The notes under the pieces: generated by a model | Seen by the model: only the letters and a program-made list of their open reading frames with translations | Databases searched by the model: none | What the model was told of the DNA's origin: nothing | Program-made: the position numbers and the translations under genes | NCBI RefSeq assembly: GCF_000420165.1 | Contig: NZ_ATUK01000002.1 | Coordinates: 27,485-91,484, forward strand | Origin: Thioalkalivibrio sp. AKL19 | Lineage (GTDB): Bacteria > Pseudomonadota > Gammaproteobacteria > Ectothiorhodospirales > Ectothiorhodospiraceae | DNA: 64,000 nucleotides | Reading direction: 5' to 3' | Shown here: in pieces, positions 25,294 through 34,442 of the stretch | How the letters are laid out: each line of letters starts with the position of its first letter | Numbering within the stretch: position 1 is the first letter of the stretch

Positions 25294-26553
25294 TTATTCG
25301 CCGGCGCCGTACACCGGGAAGCGACGGCAGATCTCCAGCACCTTTTCGCGCGTCGCGTCGATCACCTGCTCGTTCTCGACATCGTCCAGCACGTCGGCGA
25401 TCCAGCCGGCCAGTTCGCGGGACTCGGACTCGGTGAAGCCACGGGTGGTCAGCGCGGCCGTACCAATGCGGATGCCAGAGGTGACGAACGGGGACTGCGG
25501 GTCGTTCGGGACCGCGTTCTTGTTGACCGTGATGTTGGCACGCCCGAGCGCGGCGTCCGCCGCCTTGCCCGTGATGCCCTTGGCAACCAGGCTCAGCAGG
25601 AACAGGTGGTTATCGGTACCACCGGAGACGATGTCGAAGCCGCGTTCGACCAGCACCTCGGCCATCGCGCGGGCATTGGCGATCACCTGCTTCTGGTAGG
25701 TCTTGAATTCCGGCTCCAGCGCCTCCTTGAACGCCACCGCCTTGCCAGCGATGACGTGCATCAGCGGGCCACCCTGGGTGCCCGGGAAGATCAGCGACTG
25801 GAACTTCTTGTTCAGTTCCGGCTGGCCCTTGGAGATGATGAAGCCGCCACGCGGCCCGCGCAGGGACTTGTGCGTGGTGGAGGTGACCACGTGGGCGTGG
25901 TCGATCGGGTTGGGGTACTCGCCGGCGGCAATCAGGCCGGAGACGTGGGCCATGTCGACCATCAGGTAGGCACCCACGGAATCGGCGATCTCGCGGAAGC
26001 GCTTCCAGTCCACCACGCGCGAATAGGCGGAGAAGCCGGCCACGATCATCTTCGGCTGGTTCTCGGTGGCCAGGCGCTGGACCTCGTCGTAGTCGATCAG
26101 GCCTTCGTCGGTGATGCCGTACTGCACGGCGTTGTAGATCTTGCCGGAGAAGTTCGGCTTGGCGCCGTGGGTCAGGTGGCCGCCCGCGTCCAGGCTCATG
26201 CCCAGCACGGTGTCATGCGGCTGCAGCAGGGCCATGTAGACCGCGGCATTCGCCTGCGAGCCGGAATGCGGCTGCACGTTGGCATAGTCGGCACCATAGA
26301 GCTGCTTCAGGCGGTCGATCGCCAGCTGCTCGACCACATCGACATGCTCGCAGCCACCGTAGTAACGCTTGCCCGGGTAACCCTCGGCGTACTTGTTGGT
26401 CAGCACCGAGCCCTGCGCCTCCATCACGCGGGGGCTGGTGTAGTTCTCCGACGCGATCAGCTCGATGTGCTCTTCCTGGCGCTGCGCCTCGTTGCGGATC
26501 GCGTTCCAGAGTTCGTCATCGTAGCCGTTGATGCTCATGTCGATCGAAAACAT
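25294..26553 (-). CDS. glyA: Serine hydroxymethyltransferase
   Basis: A 419-residue PLP enzyme interconverting serine and glycine with tetrahydrofolate. The PLP lysine is Lys229 in [22 protein letters not shown] and the [11 protein letters not shown] region are in place. The ATG at 26553 is preferred over one five codons later because GGGAG lies six bases before it. Its product links directly to the glycine cleavage operon at 54-59 kb and to thyA-folA, which consume and recycle the methylene-THF. A TATGCT -10-like hexamer is at 26636-26641. Confidence 0.96.
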   Translation of the reverse strand: MFSIDMSINGYDDELWNAIRNEAQRQEEHIELIASENYTSPRVMEAQGSVLTNKYAEGYPGKRYYGGCEHVDVVEQLAIDRLKQLYGADYANVQPHSGSQANAAVYMALLQPHDTVLGMSLDAGGHLTHGAKPNFSGKIYNAVQYGITDEGLIDYDEVQRLATENQPKMIVAGFSAYSRVVDWKRFREIADSVGAYLMVDMAHVSGLIAAGEYPNPIDHAHVVTSTTHKSLRGPRGGFIISKGQPELNKKFQSLIFPGTQGGPLMHVIAGKAVAFKEALEPEFKTYQKQVIANARAMAEVLVERGFDIVSGGTDNHLFLLSLVAKGITGKAADAALGRANITVNKNAVPNDPQSPFVTSGIRIGTAALTTRGFTESESRELAGWIADVLDDVENEQVIDATREKVLEICRRFPVYGAGE

Positions 26554-26635
26554 TCGGGTCTCCCGTTCAAAGCTTCGGATTCAGCGGATTTCGGCGCGCC
26601 AACCGAGCGGAGCGCTGCCGTCAAAAAGGCCGCTT

Positions 26636-26641
26636 AGCATA
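26636..26641 (-). promoter_or_regulatory. Probable -10 hexamer of the glyA-nrdR-rib promoter
   Basis: On the minus strand this reads TATGCT within GCGTATGCTAAG, a near-consensus -10 about 83 bases before the glyA ATG. The matching -35 is weak (TGAAAT about 16 bases upstream). It would serve the glyA-nrdR-ribD transcript. Confidence 0.35.
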
Positions 26642-26822
26642 CGCCATCCGGCCCTTTATTTCAGGCCGCCCCCGGCCCGACGGCGCGGCGAAGCTCTCTC
26701 CTGCGTGCGCCATTCCGCTGCGTTTCCGATGTTGAATCAGGGACTTCCGGACCCTCGGCCGGCCCTCCTGGCGGGCCGCGACGAATCCTCTTCCACTACC
26801 CGGGAATGCGGGCCCCGGGAGC

Positions 26823-27617
26823 TCAGTCGGGCATCTCGATACGGCGCACGGCGACCTCGTGGCGCGTGGGGTAGACCGGCAGCCCGAACTGGTTGTAGAT
26901 CGCCACGTCGGCCGCATCACGCCCGTAGCCCACCACCACATAGCCGCCACGCAATTCGGCCTGGGTCGGGTCGAAGGTATACCAGCGCCCCCCGACAAAG
27001 GCCTCGAACCACGCATGCATGTCCATCGGCTGCAGGCCGTGCAGATACCCGACCACCATGCGCGCCGGGATGCTGAGACTGCGGCAAAGCGCGATGCCCA
27101 GGTGGGCCAGATCGCGGCACACCCCGCTGCCGCGCTGGTTCACCTCCACCGCCGAGATCGGGATGTCGCTGGTGCCCGGGAGATACTCGATGCGCTCGCG
27201 CAACCACTGCGTGATCGCGGCCACCTGGTCGTAGCCCAGCCACTGGCCGGCCGTGATCTCGGTTGCCATCAGGTTGAAGCGATCCGACTCGCAAAAACGG
27301 CTGGGCAGCAGATAGCCGAGCACGGCATCCGGCAGGGACTGCACCTCCACGAAGGGAGCGCCAGGGGTTTGTTCCAGCGCGTCGGCCGTTTGCACCTCGG
27401 CCGCCGTATGGATCGAGAAAGGCCCTGGCGGCGCCACCAGGCGCTGGCAGAGATTGCCGTAGACGTCCACGAACTCGGTCACCGGTGCGTTCGGCACCAG
27501 CCGGTATTCCTCGCGCCCGATCCACTGGATCGGCCCGCTGCGCGGGCGCAGCATCAGCACGAACGGCGTCGGGACCGGGATCTCGAATTCGAAGTCACAG
27601 CGGGTTTCAAGCCACAT
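26823..27617 (-). CDS. Transglutaminase-like cysteine protease-fold protein
   Basis: A 264-residue cytoplasmic protein of the bacterial transglutaminase-like family (N-terminal beta region, then the catalytic core). The triad is complete: Cys167 in [10 protein letters not shown], His201 in [10 protein letters not shown] and Asp216 in YTFDPTQ. The N-terminal 100 residues match the Bact_transglu_N type beta-sandwich. Relatives are often encoded with peptide-ligase/ATP-grasp pairs, but none is next to it here; it is divergent from the TAXI-TRAP genes. Activity could be amidase, protease or cross-linking. The substrate cannot be inferred. Confidence 0.8.
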   Translation of the reverse strand: MWLETRCDFEFEIPVPTPFVLMLRPRSGPIQWIGREEYRLVPNAPVTEFVDVYGNLCQRLVAPPGPFSIHTAAEVQTADALEQTPGAPFVEVQSLPDAVLGYLLPSRFCESDRFNLMATEITAGQWLGYDQVAAITQWLRERIEYLPGTSDIPISAVEVNQRGSGVCRDLAHLGIALCRSLSIPARMVVGYLHGLQPMDMHAWFEAFVGGRWYTFDPTQAELRGGYVVVGYGRDAADVAIYNQFGLPVYPTRHEVAVRRIEMPD

Positions 27618-27767
27618 GGAGCAATGCCTGCGTCGGGTGAAGCTTCCACACTACGCGCCGGCCCGCCATAGAACCAGCGAATTCGTGCGCCCGCGCGACT
27701 CGCGCGGGCGTGTACATTGCGCTTCAATTCCCTACACTCCCGATACCGCCTGTTCCCCGGAGAACAC

Positions 27768-28766
27768 ATGCGAGGATCGCACGTGCGCTGCACCCCGACA
27801 CGCCGCCTGACCGGTGGACTGCTGGCCCTGGGCCTGTTGCTCCTTGCGCCGCTGTCCGCGGCGGAACAACGCTTCATCAACATCGGCACCGGCGGCGTCA
27901 CCGGCGTGTACTACCCCGCCGGCCAGCACCTGTGCCGGCTGTTCAACACCCGCCGCGACAGCCACGGGATGCGCTGCACCGCGGAGAGCACCGGGGGTTC
28001 GGTATTCAACCTGAACATGGTGCGTTCCGGCGACATGGACTTCGGCGTGGCCCAGTCGGATCTCCAGTACCACGCCTATCATGGCAGCGGCCGCTTCGAG
28101 GCCTTCGGACCCGGCGACCACCTGCGGGCGATGTTCAGCCTGCACCCCGAGCCACTGACCCTGGTGGTGCGCCCGGATGCGGACATCCAGGGTCTCGATG
28201 ACCTGCCGGGCAAACGGGTGAACATCGGCAACCCCGGCTCCGGACAGCGCACCCTGATGGAAGAGCTGATGGCGGAGCTCGGCTGGGACCACGACACCTT
28301 CCGCCGCGTCGGCGAACTGCCCTCGCGCGAGCAGGCGCAGGCGCTGTGCGACAACCGGATCGACGCCTTCGTCTTCTCGGTCGGGCATCCGTCGGCGGCG
28401 ATCCAGGAGCCGATCGCCACCTGCGACGCCCGCCTGGTGTCCATCGAGGGCCCGGCGATCGAGGAGCTGATCCGCTCGACGCCCTATTACCTCACGGCCG
28501 TGATCCCCGCCGATACTTACCCGGGGCAGGACCAGGACATCCGCACCTACGGGGTCGGCGCCACCCTGGTCACCTCGGACCGCACCTCGAACACCGCTGC
28601 CTACGAGCTGACCCGCGCCGTATTCGACAACTTCGACACCTTCCGCGGCCTGCACCCGGCGTTCAGCGGTCTCGAACGCGAGGGCATGGTGGACGAGGGC
28701 CTGTCCGCCCCCATGCACCCCGGCGCACGGCGCTATTTCCGCGAGGCAGGACTGATCGATGACTGA
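27768..28766 (+). CDS. TAXI-family TRAP transporter solute-binding protein
   Basis: A 332-residue periplasmic binding protein. A signal peptide with a long hydrophobic core ends at about PLSAAEQ (residue 33). The mature start FINIGTGGVTGVYYPAG is the diagnostic TAXI ligand-site motif, and STGGSVFNL and MDFGVAQSD follow. TAXI proteins deliver glutamate-, glutamine- or dicarboxylate-type ligands to a fused DctQM permease; the substrate here is unknown. The ATG at 27768 follows a GGAG at a six-base spacing. It overlaps the permease gene by eight bases. Confidence 0.88.
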   Translation: MRGSHVRCTPTRRLTGGLLALGLLLLAPLSAAEQRFINIGTGGVTGVYYPAGQHLCRLFNTRRDSHGMRCTAESTGGSVFNLNMVRSGDMDFGVAQSDLQYHAYHGSGRFEAFGPGDHLRAMFSLHPEPLTLVVRPDADIQGLDDLPGKRVNIGNPGSGQRTLMEELMAELGWDHDTFRRVGELPSREQAQALCDNRIDAFVFSVGHPSAAIQEPIATCDARLVSIEGPAIEELIRSTPYYLTAVIPADTYPGQDQDIRTYGVGATLVTSDRTSNTAAYELTRAVFDNFDTFRGLHPAFSGLEREGMVDEGLSAPMHPGARRYFREAGLIDD

Positions 28767-31542
28767 GACTCGACCCCAGGACCCAGCCGCCCCGGATGAC
28801 CGCCAGGTCGCCGAACTGGAGACCGGCGGCCGCCACCCGGGCCGCGCCACCCGCAGCCTGATCTGGCTCACCGCCGTGGCCTGGTCGCTGTTCCAGATCT
28901 GGATCGCCTCGCCGATCGCCGACTGGGTGGACATCTTCGTCGTCTCCGAGACCGAGGCCCGCTCGATCCACCTGGCGTTCGCGATCTTCCTCGGCTATCT
29001 GCTATTCCCGGCGGTCCGCGCAACCGCCCGCGGCAAGGGCTGGCAGCACGCCATCGGCATCCTCTATGCCCTGGGTGGGCTGGCCCTGATCGCACTGGGG
29101 CTGTGGCAGTTCCTCGGCCTGGAACGCCTGGGCGAGGTCTACCTTGCGCTCGGCATCGCCCTGGTCGCCGTGGCCTGGCCGCTGCTGCGCGGGAACGACC
29201 CCGTGCATCGCGTGCCGCTGGGGGACTGGGTGTTCGCCGCGGTCGCGGCCTTCAGTGCCCTGTACCTGTACCTGTTCCACGAGGCCCTGGCGGCACGTCC
29301 CGGCGCCCCCACCGAACTGGACCTGATCATAGCCGGGATCGGTCTGATCCTGCTGCTCGAGGCGACCCGCCGGGTGCTCGGCCCGGCGCTGACCATCATC
29401 GCCGCGATCTTCCTGTTCTATACCTTCGCCGGGCCGCTGATGCCGGACCTGATCGCCCATCGCGGCGCCAGCTACCCGCGCGCGATGGCCCAGCAATGGC
29501 TGTCCAACGAGGGGGTGTTCGGCATCGCGCTGGGGGTCTCCACCAGCTTCGTGTTCCTGTTCGTGCTGTTCGGGGCGCTGCTGGAACGCGCCGGGGCCGG
29601 TGACTACTTCATCCGCGTCGCCTTCGCCCTGCTCGGGCACCTGCGTGGCGGCCCGGCCAAGGCGGCGGTGCTGGCCTCCGGAATGACCGGCGTGGTCTCC
29701 GGCTCGTCGATCGCCAACGTGGTCACCACCGGCACCTTCACGGTTCCGCTGATGAAGCGGGTGGGCTTCGCCCCGCACAAGGCCGGGGCCGTGGAGGTCG
29801 CCAGTTCGGTCAACGGGCAGCTGATGCCGCCGGTGATGGGCGCCGCCGCGTTCCTGATGGTCGAGTACGTCGGCATCCCCTATGTCGAGGTGCTCAAGCA
29901 CGCCATCCTGCCGGCGCTGATCGCCTATATCGCGCTGATCTACATCGTCCACCTGGAGGCCTGCAAGAACGGCATGGAGGGCCTCCAGCGCGCCACCGTG
30001 ACGACCTGGCGCGGACGCCTGATCAGCTTCGCCCTGACCGTGGCCAGCCTGATCATCCTGGCGGGTGCGGTGTACTGGGGACTGGGCTGGATCAAGACCG
30101 TCGCCGGCGACGCCGCGGCCTGGATCATCGCCGGCCTGTTGTTCGCCACCTACCTGGTACTGGTCTGGATCGTCGCGCGCGAGCCGGACCCCGAGGCCCT
30201 GGATACCGAGCGCCCGCTGCCGCGGGTCGCCCCCACGGTCCTGAGCGGGCTGCACTACCTGCTGCCGCTGGTGGTGCTGGTCTGGGCGCTGGTGGTCGAA
30301 CGCCTGTCGCCGGGGCTGGCGGCGTTCTGGGCGGTGGCGTTCATGATCTTCATCGTGCTGACCCAGCGCCCGCTGGTGGCCCTGTTCCGGCGCCAGGGGC
30401 GTCTCCTGCAAGCCGCGTGGGTCGGGGTCTGGGAACTGTTCCAGGGCTTCGAGACCGGCGCGCGCAACATGATCGGTATCGGCCTGGCCACCGCCGCGGC
30501 CGGGATCATCGTCGGCACGGTGGCGATGACCGGCGTCGGGCTGGTGCTGACCGACCTGGTGGATACCCTGTCCGGCGGCAACCTGCTGCTGGTGCTGGTG
30601 CTGACCGCACTGATCAGCCTGGTCCTCGGACTGGGCCTGCCGACCACCGCGAACTACATCGTCGTGGCGACCCTGATGGCGCCGATCATCGTCGATCTGG
30701 GGGCGCAACACGACATCCTGATCCCGCTGATCGCGGCCCACCTGTTCGTGTTCTATTTCGGCATCATGGCGGATGTGACGCCACCGGTGGGGTTGGCCTC
30801 TTTTGCCGGCGCGGCAATCGCCAAGGCCGACCCGATCCGCACCGGGATCCAGGCCTTCGCCTACAGCCTGCGCACCATCGCGTTGCCGTTCTTCTTCATC
30901 TTCAACAGCCAGTTGCTGTTGATCGGGGTGGACAATGTGTTCCAGCTGGCCCTGGTGTTCTTCGGCTCGCTGGCCGGCATCCTCGCCTTTACCGCGGCCA
31001 CCCAGGGCTGGTTCCTGACCCGCAGCCGCTACTGGGAGTCCGCCGCCCTGCTGGTGGTCGCCTTCGTGCTGCTGGTCCCGACGGTGCTGATGGATCGCAT
31101 CGTGCCGCCTCACCAGCACCAACCGGCGGAGACCCTTTTCGAGGTCGTCGAGACCATCCCGGACCGCAACTCGCTGCGCCTGGAGGCCACCGGCATCGAC
31201 CTCGAGGGGCGCGAGATCACGCGCACCGTGATGTTCCCGCTGGGCGATCCCGACCTGGCGCCGCGCGAGCGCCTGGCCGACGCCGGGCTGGACGTGCGCT
31301 TCGACCCGGACGACCAGAAGGCACAGATCCAGACGGTTGCTTTCGGCAGCCCGGCCGGCCGAGTAGGGTTGGAGGGTGGCTGGTCGATCACCGGCGTACT
31401 GGTACCGACCGACCGCCCCAGCCCGTACTGGTTCTACTTGCCAGCCCTGGCGCTGGGTCTGCTGATAGCCTGGAACCAGCGCCGACGCTCGGAACCGCCG
31501 GGAAGCGGCCCGACCGCCGACGCCCCGGCGCTTTCGGCGTAG
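28759..31542 (+). CDS. TRAP transporter fused permease (DctQM, TAXI type)
   Basis: A 927-residue membrane protein combining a DctQ-like region (about residues 30-165), a DctM core of about twelve helices (about 165-760) and a C-terminal soluble tail of about 130 residues (DUF3394-like) with one last helix. DctM landmarks include SGMTGVVSGSSIANVVTTG, SSVNGQLMPPVMGAAAF and GLGLPTTANYIVVATLMAP. Import would be driven by sodium or proton symport. The overlap with the binding protein and the next gene (DUF302) 29 bases downstream suggest one operon. The soluble tail may sense or bind, but its role is not known. Confidence 0.88.
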   Translation: MTETRPQDPAAPDDRQVAELETGGRHPGRATRSLIWLTAVAWSLFQIWIASPIADWVDIFVVSETEARSIHLAFAIFLGYLLFPAVRATARGKGWQHAIGILYALGGLALIALGLWQFLGLERLGEVYLALGIALVAVAWPLLRGNDPVHRVPLGDWVFAAVAAFSALYLYLFHEALAARPGAPTELDLIIAGIGLILLLEATRRVLGPALTIIAAIFLFYTFAGPLMPDLIAHRGASYPRAMAQQWLSNEGVFGIALGVSTSFVFLFVLFGALLERAGAGDYFIRVAFALLGHLRGGPAKAAVLASGMTGVVSGSSIANVVTTGTFTVPLMKRVGFAPHKAGAVEVASSVNGQLMPPVMGAAAFLMVEYVGIPYVEVLKHAILPALIAYIALIYIVHLEACKNGMEGLQRATVTTWRGRLISFALTVASLIILAGAVYWGLGWIKTVAGDAAAWIIAGLLFATYLVLVWIVAREPDPEALDTERPLPRVAPTVLSGLHYLLPLVVLVWALVVERLSPGLAAFWAVAFMIFIVLTQRPLVALFRRQGRLLQAAWVGVWELFQGFETGARNMIGIGLATAAAGIIVGTVAMTGVGLVLTDLVDTLSGGNLLLVLVLTALISLVLGLGLPTTANYIVVATLMAPIIVDLGAQHDILIPLIAAHLFVFYFGIMADVTPPVGLASFAGAAIAKADPIRTGIQAFAYSLRTIALPFFFIFNSQLLLIGVDNVFQLALVFFGSLAGILAFTAATQGWFLTRSRYWESAALLVVAFVLLVPTVLMDRIVPPHQHQPAETLFEVVETIPDRNSLRLEATGIDLEGREITRTVMFPLGDPDLAPRERLADAGLDVRFDPDDQKAQIQTVAFGSPAGRVGLEGGWSITGVLVPTDRPSPYWFYLPALALGLLIAWNQRRRSEPPGSGPTADAPALSA

Positions 31543-31571
31543 CCACATCCATTGCCAACGGAGTACCCGCC

Positions 31572-31976
31572 ATGGAACAACCCAAGTACGGATTCAACGT
31601 GATCGTCCAGGGCGATATTGCCAGCGTGATCGAGCGCACCACGGCCGCCCTGGGCGAGGAAGGCTTCGGCATCCTCAGCGACATCGACGTGGCCGGGGCC
31701 TTCAAGAAGAAACTGGACCTCGATTACCGGCCCTACCGCATCCTCGGCGCCTGCAACCCGAACCTCGCCCGGCAGGCTATCGAGGCCGATCCCAACATTG
31801 GCCTGCTGCTGCCCTGCAACGTGCTGGTACAGGACAACGAGAACGGCACCTGCACCGTCGGCTTCATGGATCCGGTCGCGGTGATGGGACTGGTTGACAA
31901 GCCCGGCGTCGAGGACCTGGCCACGGATGTGCGTCATCGTCTGGAGCGCGTGCGCCTGGCCCTGGAGACGGGCTAG
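31572..31976 (+). CDS. DUF302 domain protein
   Basis: A 134-residue soluble protein with the DUF302 pattern: an N-terminal strand and helix (GFNVIVQGDIASVIERTTAALGEEGFG is the conserved entry), RILGACNPNLARQA in the middle, and LLPCNVLV before the C-terminal helix. Two Cys (about 57 and 83) lie at conserved positions. Structures of the family show a ferredoxin-like dimer with no settled function; they are common in sulfur-oxidising proteobacteria. It lies between the TRAP permease and glcE in the same direction, so it could belong to either unit. Confidence 0.8.
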   Translation: MEQPKYGFNVIVQGDIASVIERTTAALGEEGFGILSDIDVAGAFKKKLDLDYRPYRILGACNPNLARQAIEADPNIGLLLPCNVLVQDNENGTCTVGFMDPVAVMGLVDKPGVEDLATDVRHRLERVRLALETG

Positions 31977-31998
31977 CGCCCGGTCGCGCCCGCGCTTG

Positions 31999-33108
31999 AT
32001 GGAGACCGGAACCGACCAGTCCGCGATGCTGGCCGAGCGCATCCGCTCGGCCGGCGATGCCGGCCACCGCCTGGCCCTTGCCGGTGGCGGGAGTCAGCGC
32101 ACGCTTGCCTTTCCCGCCGGCCTCGAGGCGGACGTCCGACCGCTGGAGGCCAGCGGTCACCAGGGCATCGTCAACCTGGCGCCCAGCGAGCTGGTGGTGA
32201 CCGTGCGCGCCGGCACACCGGTGATGGAACTGCAGGCCGCGCTGGAGGAGGTCGGCATGATGCTGCCCTTCGAACCGGCCATGCCCACGCCCTCCAGCAC
32301 CGTGGGCGGCATGGTGGCCCTGGGCCTGTCCGGCGCCCGGCGCCCCTGGACCGCCAGCCTGCGCGACGCCGTGCTTGGCACCCGTATCGTCAACGGTCGC
32401 GGCGAGATCCTGCGCTTCGGCGGCGAGGTCATGAAGAACGTCGCCGGCTTCGACGTCTCGCGGCTGATGGCCGGCAGCCTCGGCAGCCTGGGGCTGCTGC
32501 TGGAGATCAGCTTCAAGCTGCTGCCCGCCCCCGCGTACCAGGCCTGGCTGCGCCAGGAGAGCTCCGCCGCGGCCTTCATCGAGCAGGCGCGCGACTGGGG
32601 CCGCACCGCCCTGCCGTTCTCGGGTCTGGCCTGGGCCGACGGGGTCAGCCACATCCGCCTGGGCGGTGGCCAGGAGGCCGTACAGGAGGCCGCCGAGCGC
32701 CTCGGTGCCGAGCCGGACGTTGACGGCCCGGCCTTCTGGACACGGCTGCGCGACCGCCACCTGCCTTTCCTCACTCGAGCGGTGACCGGCAGCGAACGCC
32801 TTTGGCGCCTGAGCCTGCCGCCGGCGACCCCGCCGCTGGATCTGCCGGGCGACTGGCTGCTCAACTGGGGCGGTGGCGAGCGCTGGCTGCGCTCCACCGC
32901 CAGCCCGGACACGGTCCGCGCAGCGGTCGAAGATGCGGGCGGGCATGCACGGCTGTGGTTCGGCGATCCGGCCGGCGCCGCCTGGCTGCAACCGCGGCCC
33001 GCGCCGCATGCACGGCTGGAGGGCGAGGTCCGCGCCGCCCTGGATCCGGACGGGATATTCTTCGCCCCGCTGCTCGCCCCCCATCCGCGTATCGCACGGG
33101 CAAGCTGA
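31999..33108 (+). CDS. glcE: Glycolate oxidase FAD-binding subunit GlcE
   Basis: A 369-residue FAD-binding type 4 subunit of the GlcDEF glycolate dehydrogenase, which oxidises glycolate to glyoxylate. The FAD region shows LALAGGGSQRTL, VNLAPSELVVTVRAGTPV, TVGGMVALGLSGARRP and GSLGSLGLLLEISFKL. The ATG at 31999 begins 22 bases after the DUF302 gene. GlcF follows four bases downstream. The catalytic subunit gene glcD, usually upstream of glcE, is not here; either it lies elsewhere or another FAD protein substitutes. Confidence 0.88.
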   Translation: METGTDQSAMLAERIRSAGDAGHRLALAGGGSQRTLAFPAGLEADVRPLEASGHQGIVNLAPSELVVTVRAGTPVMELQAALEEVGMMLPFEPAMPTPSSTVGGMVALGLSGARRPWTASLRDAVLGTRIVNGRGEILRFGGEVMKNVAGFDVSRLMAGSLGSLGLLLEISFKLLPAPAYQAWLRQESSAAAFIEQARDWGRTALPFSGLAWADGVSHIRLGGGQEAVQEAAERLGAEPDVDGPAFWTRLRDRHLPFLTRAVTGSERLWRLSLPPATPPLDLPGDWLLNWGGGERWLRSTASPDTVRAAVEDAGGHARLWFGDPAGAAWLQPRPAPHARLEGEVRAALDPDGIFFAPLLAPHPRIARAS

Positions 33109-33112
33109 GACC

Positions 33113-34378
33113 ATGGAAACCCGCCTGCACCCCCGCTTCGAGCGCGACCCGGCCGCCCGCATCGCCGAACAGGCCCTGCGCAACTGCGTCCACTGCGGTT
33201 TCTGCAACGCGACCTGCCCTACCTACCAGGAGCAGGGCGACGAGCTGGACGGTCCGCGCGGACGCATCTACCAGATCAAGGAGGTCCTGGAGAGCGGCGA
33301 GGCAAATGCCACCACCCGCACCCACCTCGACCGCTGCCTGACCTGCCTCAACTGCATGACCACCTGCCCCTCCGGGGTCGATTACAACCACCTGGTCGCC
33401 TTTGGCCGGGAGGTGATCGAGGAAGACCTCCCGCGCGGCTGGCGCGACCGGCTGCTGCGCACCCTGCTGGTCCGCGCGCTGCCGGCGCGCTGGCCGTTCC
33501 GTCTCGCCCTGGGGCTGGGCCGCCTGGCCCGCCCAGTGCTGCCCGCCACCCTGAAGCGCCGCGTGCCCGCACGCCACGGTGCCCGGGCCGGTGCAACCAA
33601 CATTGGCGCGGTGACTCCGGCGGGCTTTCCCCACGGGCGCGTGCTGTTGCTCGGCGGCTGCGTGCACGATGCGATCGACGCCCGCATCAACGCCGCACTC
33701 CGGGGCCTGCTCGGGCGCCTTGGCATCGAGGTGGTCGAGGCCGGCGAGGCCCGCTGCTGCGGCGCGGTGGAACACCACCTGGCGTTCGCGGAGCGCACCC
33801 GCGAGCGGGTCCGGGCCAACCTCGACGCCTGGGAGTCGATTCTTGCGAACGGGGTGGACGCCGTCGTCAGCACCGCCAGCGGCTGCGGCGTGATGCTGCG
33901 CGACTACGCGCACATCCTCGCCGACGACCCGACGTATGCCGCACGCGCCGCCCGCTTCACGGCGCAGGTCCGCGACCCGGTCGAGCTGTTCGATATCCAG
34001 ACCATCCGCAGCCTCGGCATCCGGGCGCCGGCAGATCACCCGCCCGTCGCCTGGCATGCCCCCTGCACCCTGCAACATGGCCAGGGCCTGGCCGGCCGCG
34101 TGGAACCGCTACTGCAGGCCGCCGGCTTCCACCTGGTGCCGGTCGCCGAGCCGCATCTGTGCTGCGGCTCGGCCGGAACCTATTCCATTCTCCAGCCGGC
34201 GATGGCGGGCCGTCTGCGCCAGCGCAAGCTGGACAACCTCGAGGCCAGCGGCCCCGCGCGCATCGTGACCGCCAACATCGGCTGCCAGACGCACCTGCAG
34301 TACGGGACCGATACGCCGGTCGAGCACTGGCTCACACTGCTCGAACGCCACTGCGGCGCAACTCCCGCCGGTGCGTAG
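33113..34378 (+). CDS. glcF: Glycolate oxidase iron-sulfur subunit GlcF
   Basis: A 421-residue subunit with two [4Fe-4S] clusters, CxxCxxCxxxCP at Cys25, 28, 31 and 35 and again at Cys75, 78, 81 and 85, followed by two CCG-type domains (EARCCGAVEHH and PHLCCGSAGTY) of the HdrB/GlpC family. It passes electrons from the flavin subunits to the quinone pool at the membrane. The ATG at 33113 lies four bases after glcE. With the following aminotransferase it forms a glycolate-to-glycine route, useful for clearing the oxygenase product of Rubisco. Confidence 0.92.
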   Translation: METRLHPRFERDPAARIAEQALRNCVHCGFCNATCPTYQEQGDELDGPRGRIYQIKEVLESGEANATTRTHLDRCLTCLNCMTTCPSGVDYNHLVAFGREVIEEDLPRGWRDRLLRTLLVRALPARWPFRLALGLGRLARPVLPATLKRRVPARHGARAGATNIGAVTPAGFPHGRVLLLGGCVHDAIDARINAALRGLLGRLGIEVVEAGEARCCGAVEHHLAFAERTRERVRANLDAWESILANGVDAVVSTASGCGVMLRDYAHILADDPTYAARAARFTAQVRDPVELFDIQTIRSLGIRAPADHPPVAWHAPCTLQHGQGLAGRVEPLLQAAGFHLVPVAEPHLCCGSAGTYSILQPAMAGRLRQRKLDNLEASGPARIVTANIGCQTHLQYGTDTPVEHWLTLLERHCGATPAGA

Positions 34379-34442
34379 GGGCGCTTGCCCAAGCCCCGAC
34401 GGCACTCTAGATTCCCCCTTTTCCAATCCGGTAGACGCATCC

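Noticed and set aside
29002..31548. A long minus-strand frame opposite the TRAP permease
   Set aside because: Low-complexity Gln/His/Gly-rich translation, antisense to a clear membrane protein; a composition artefact.
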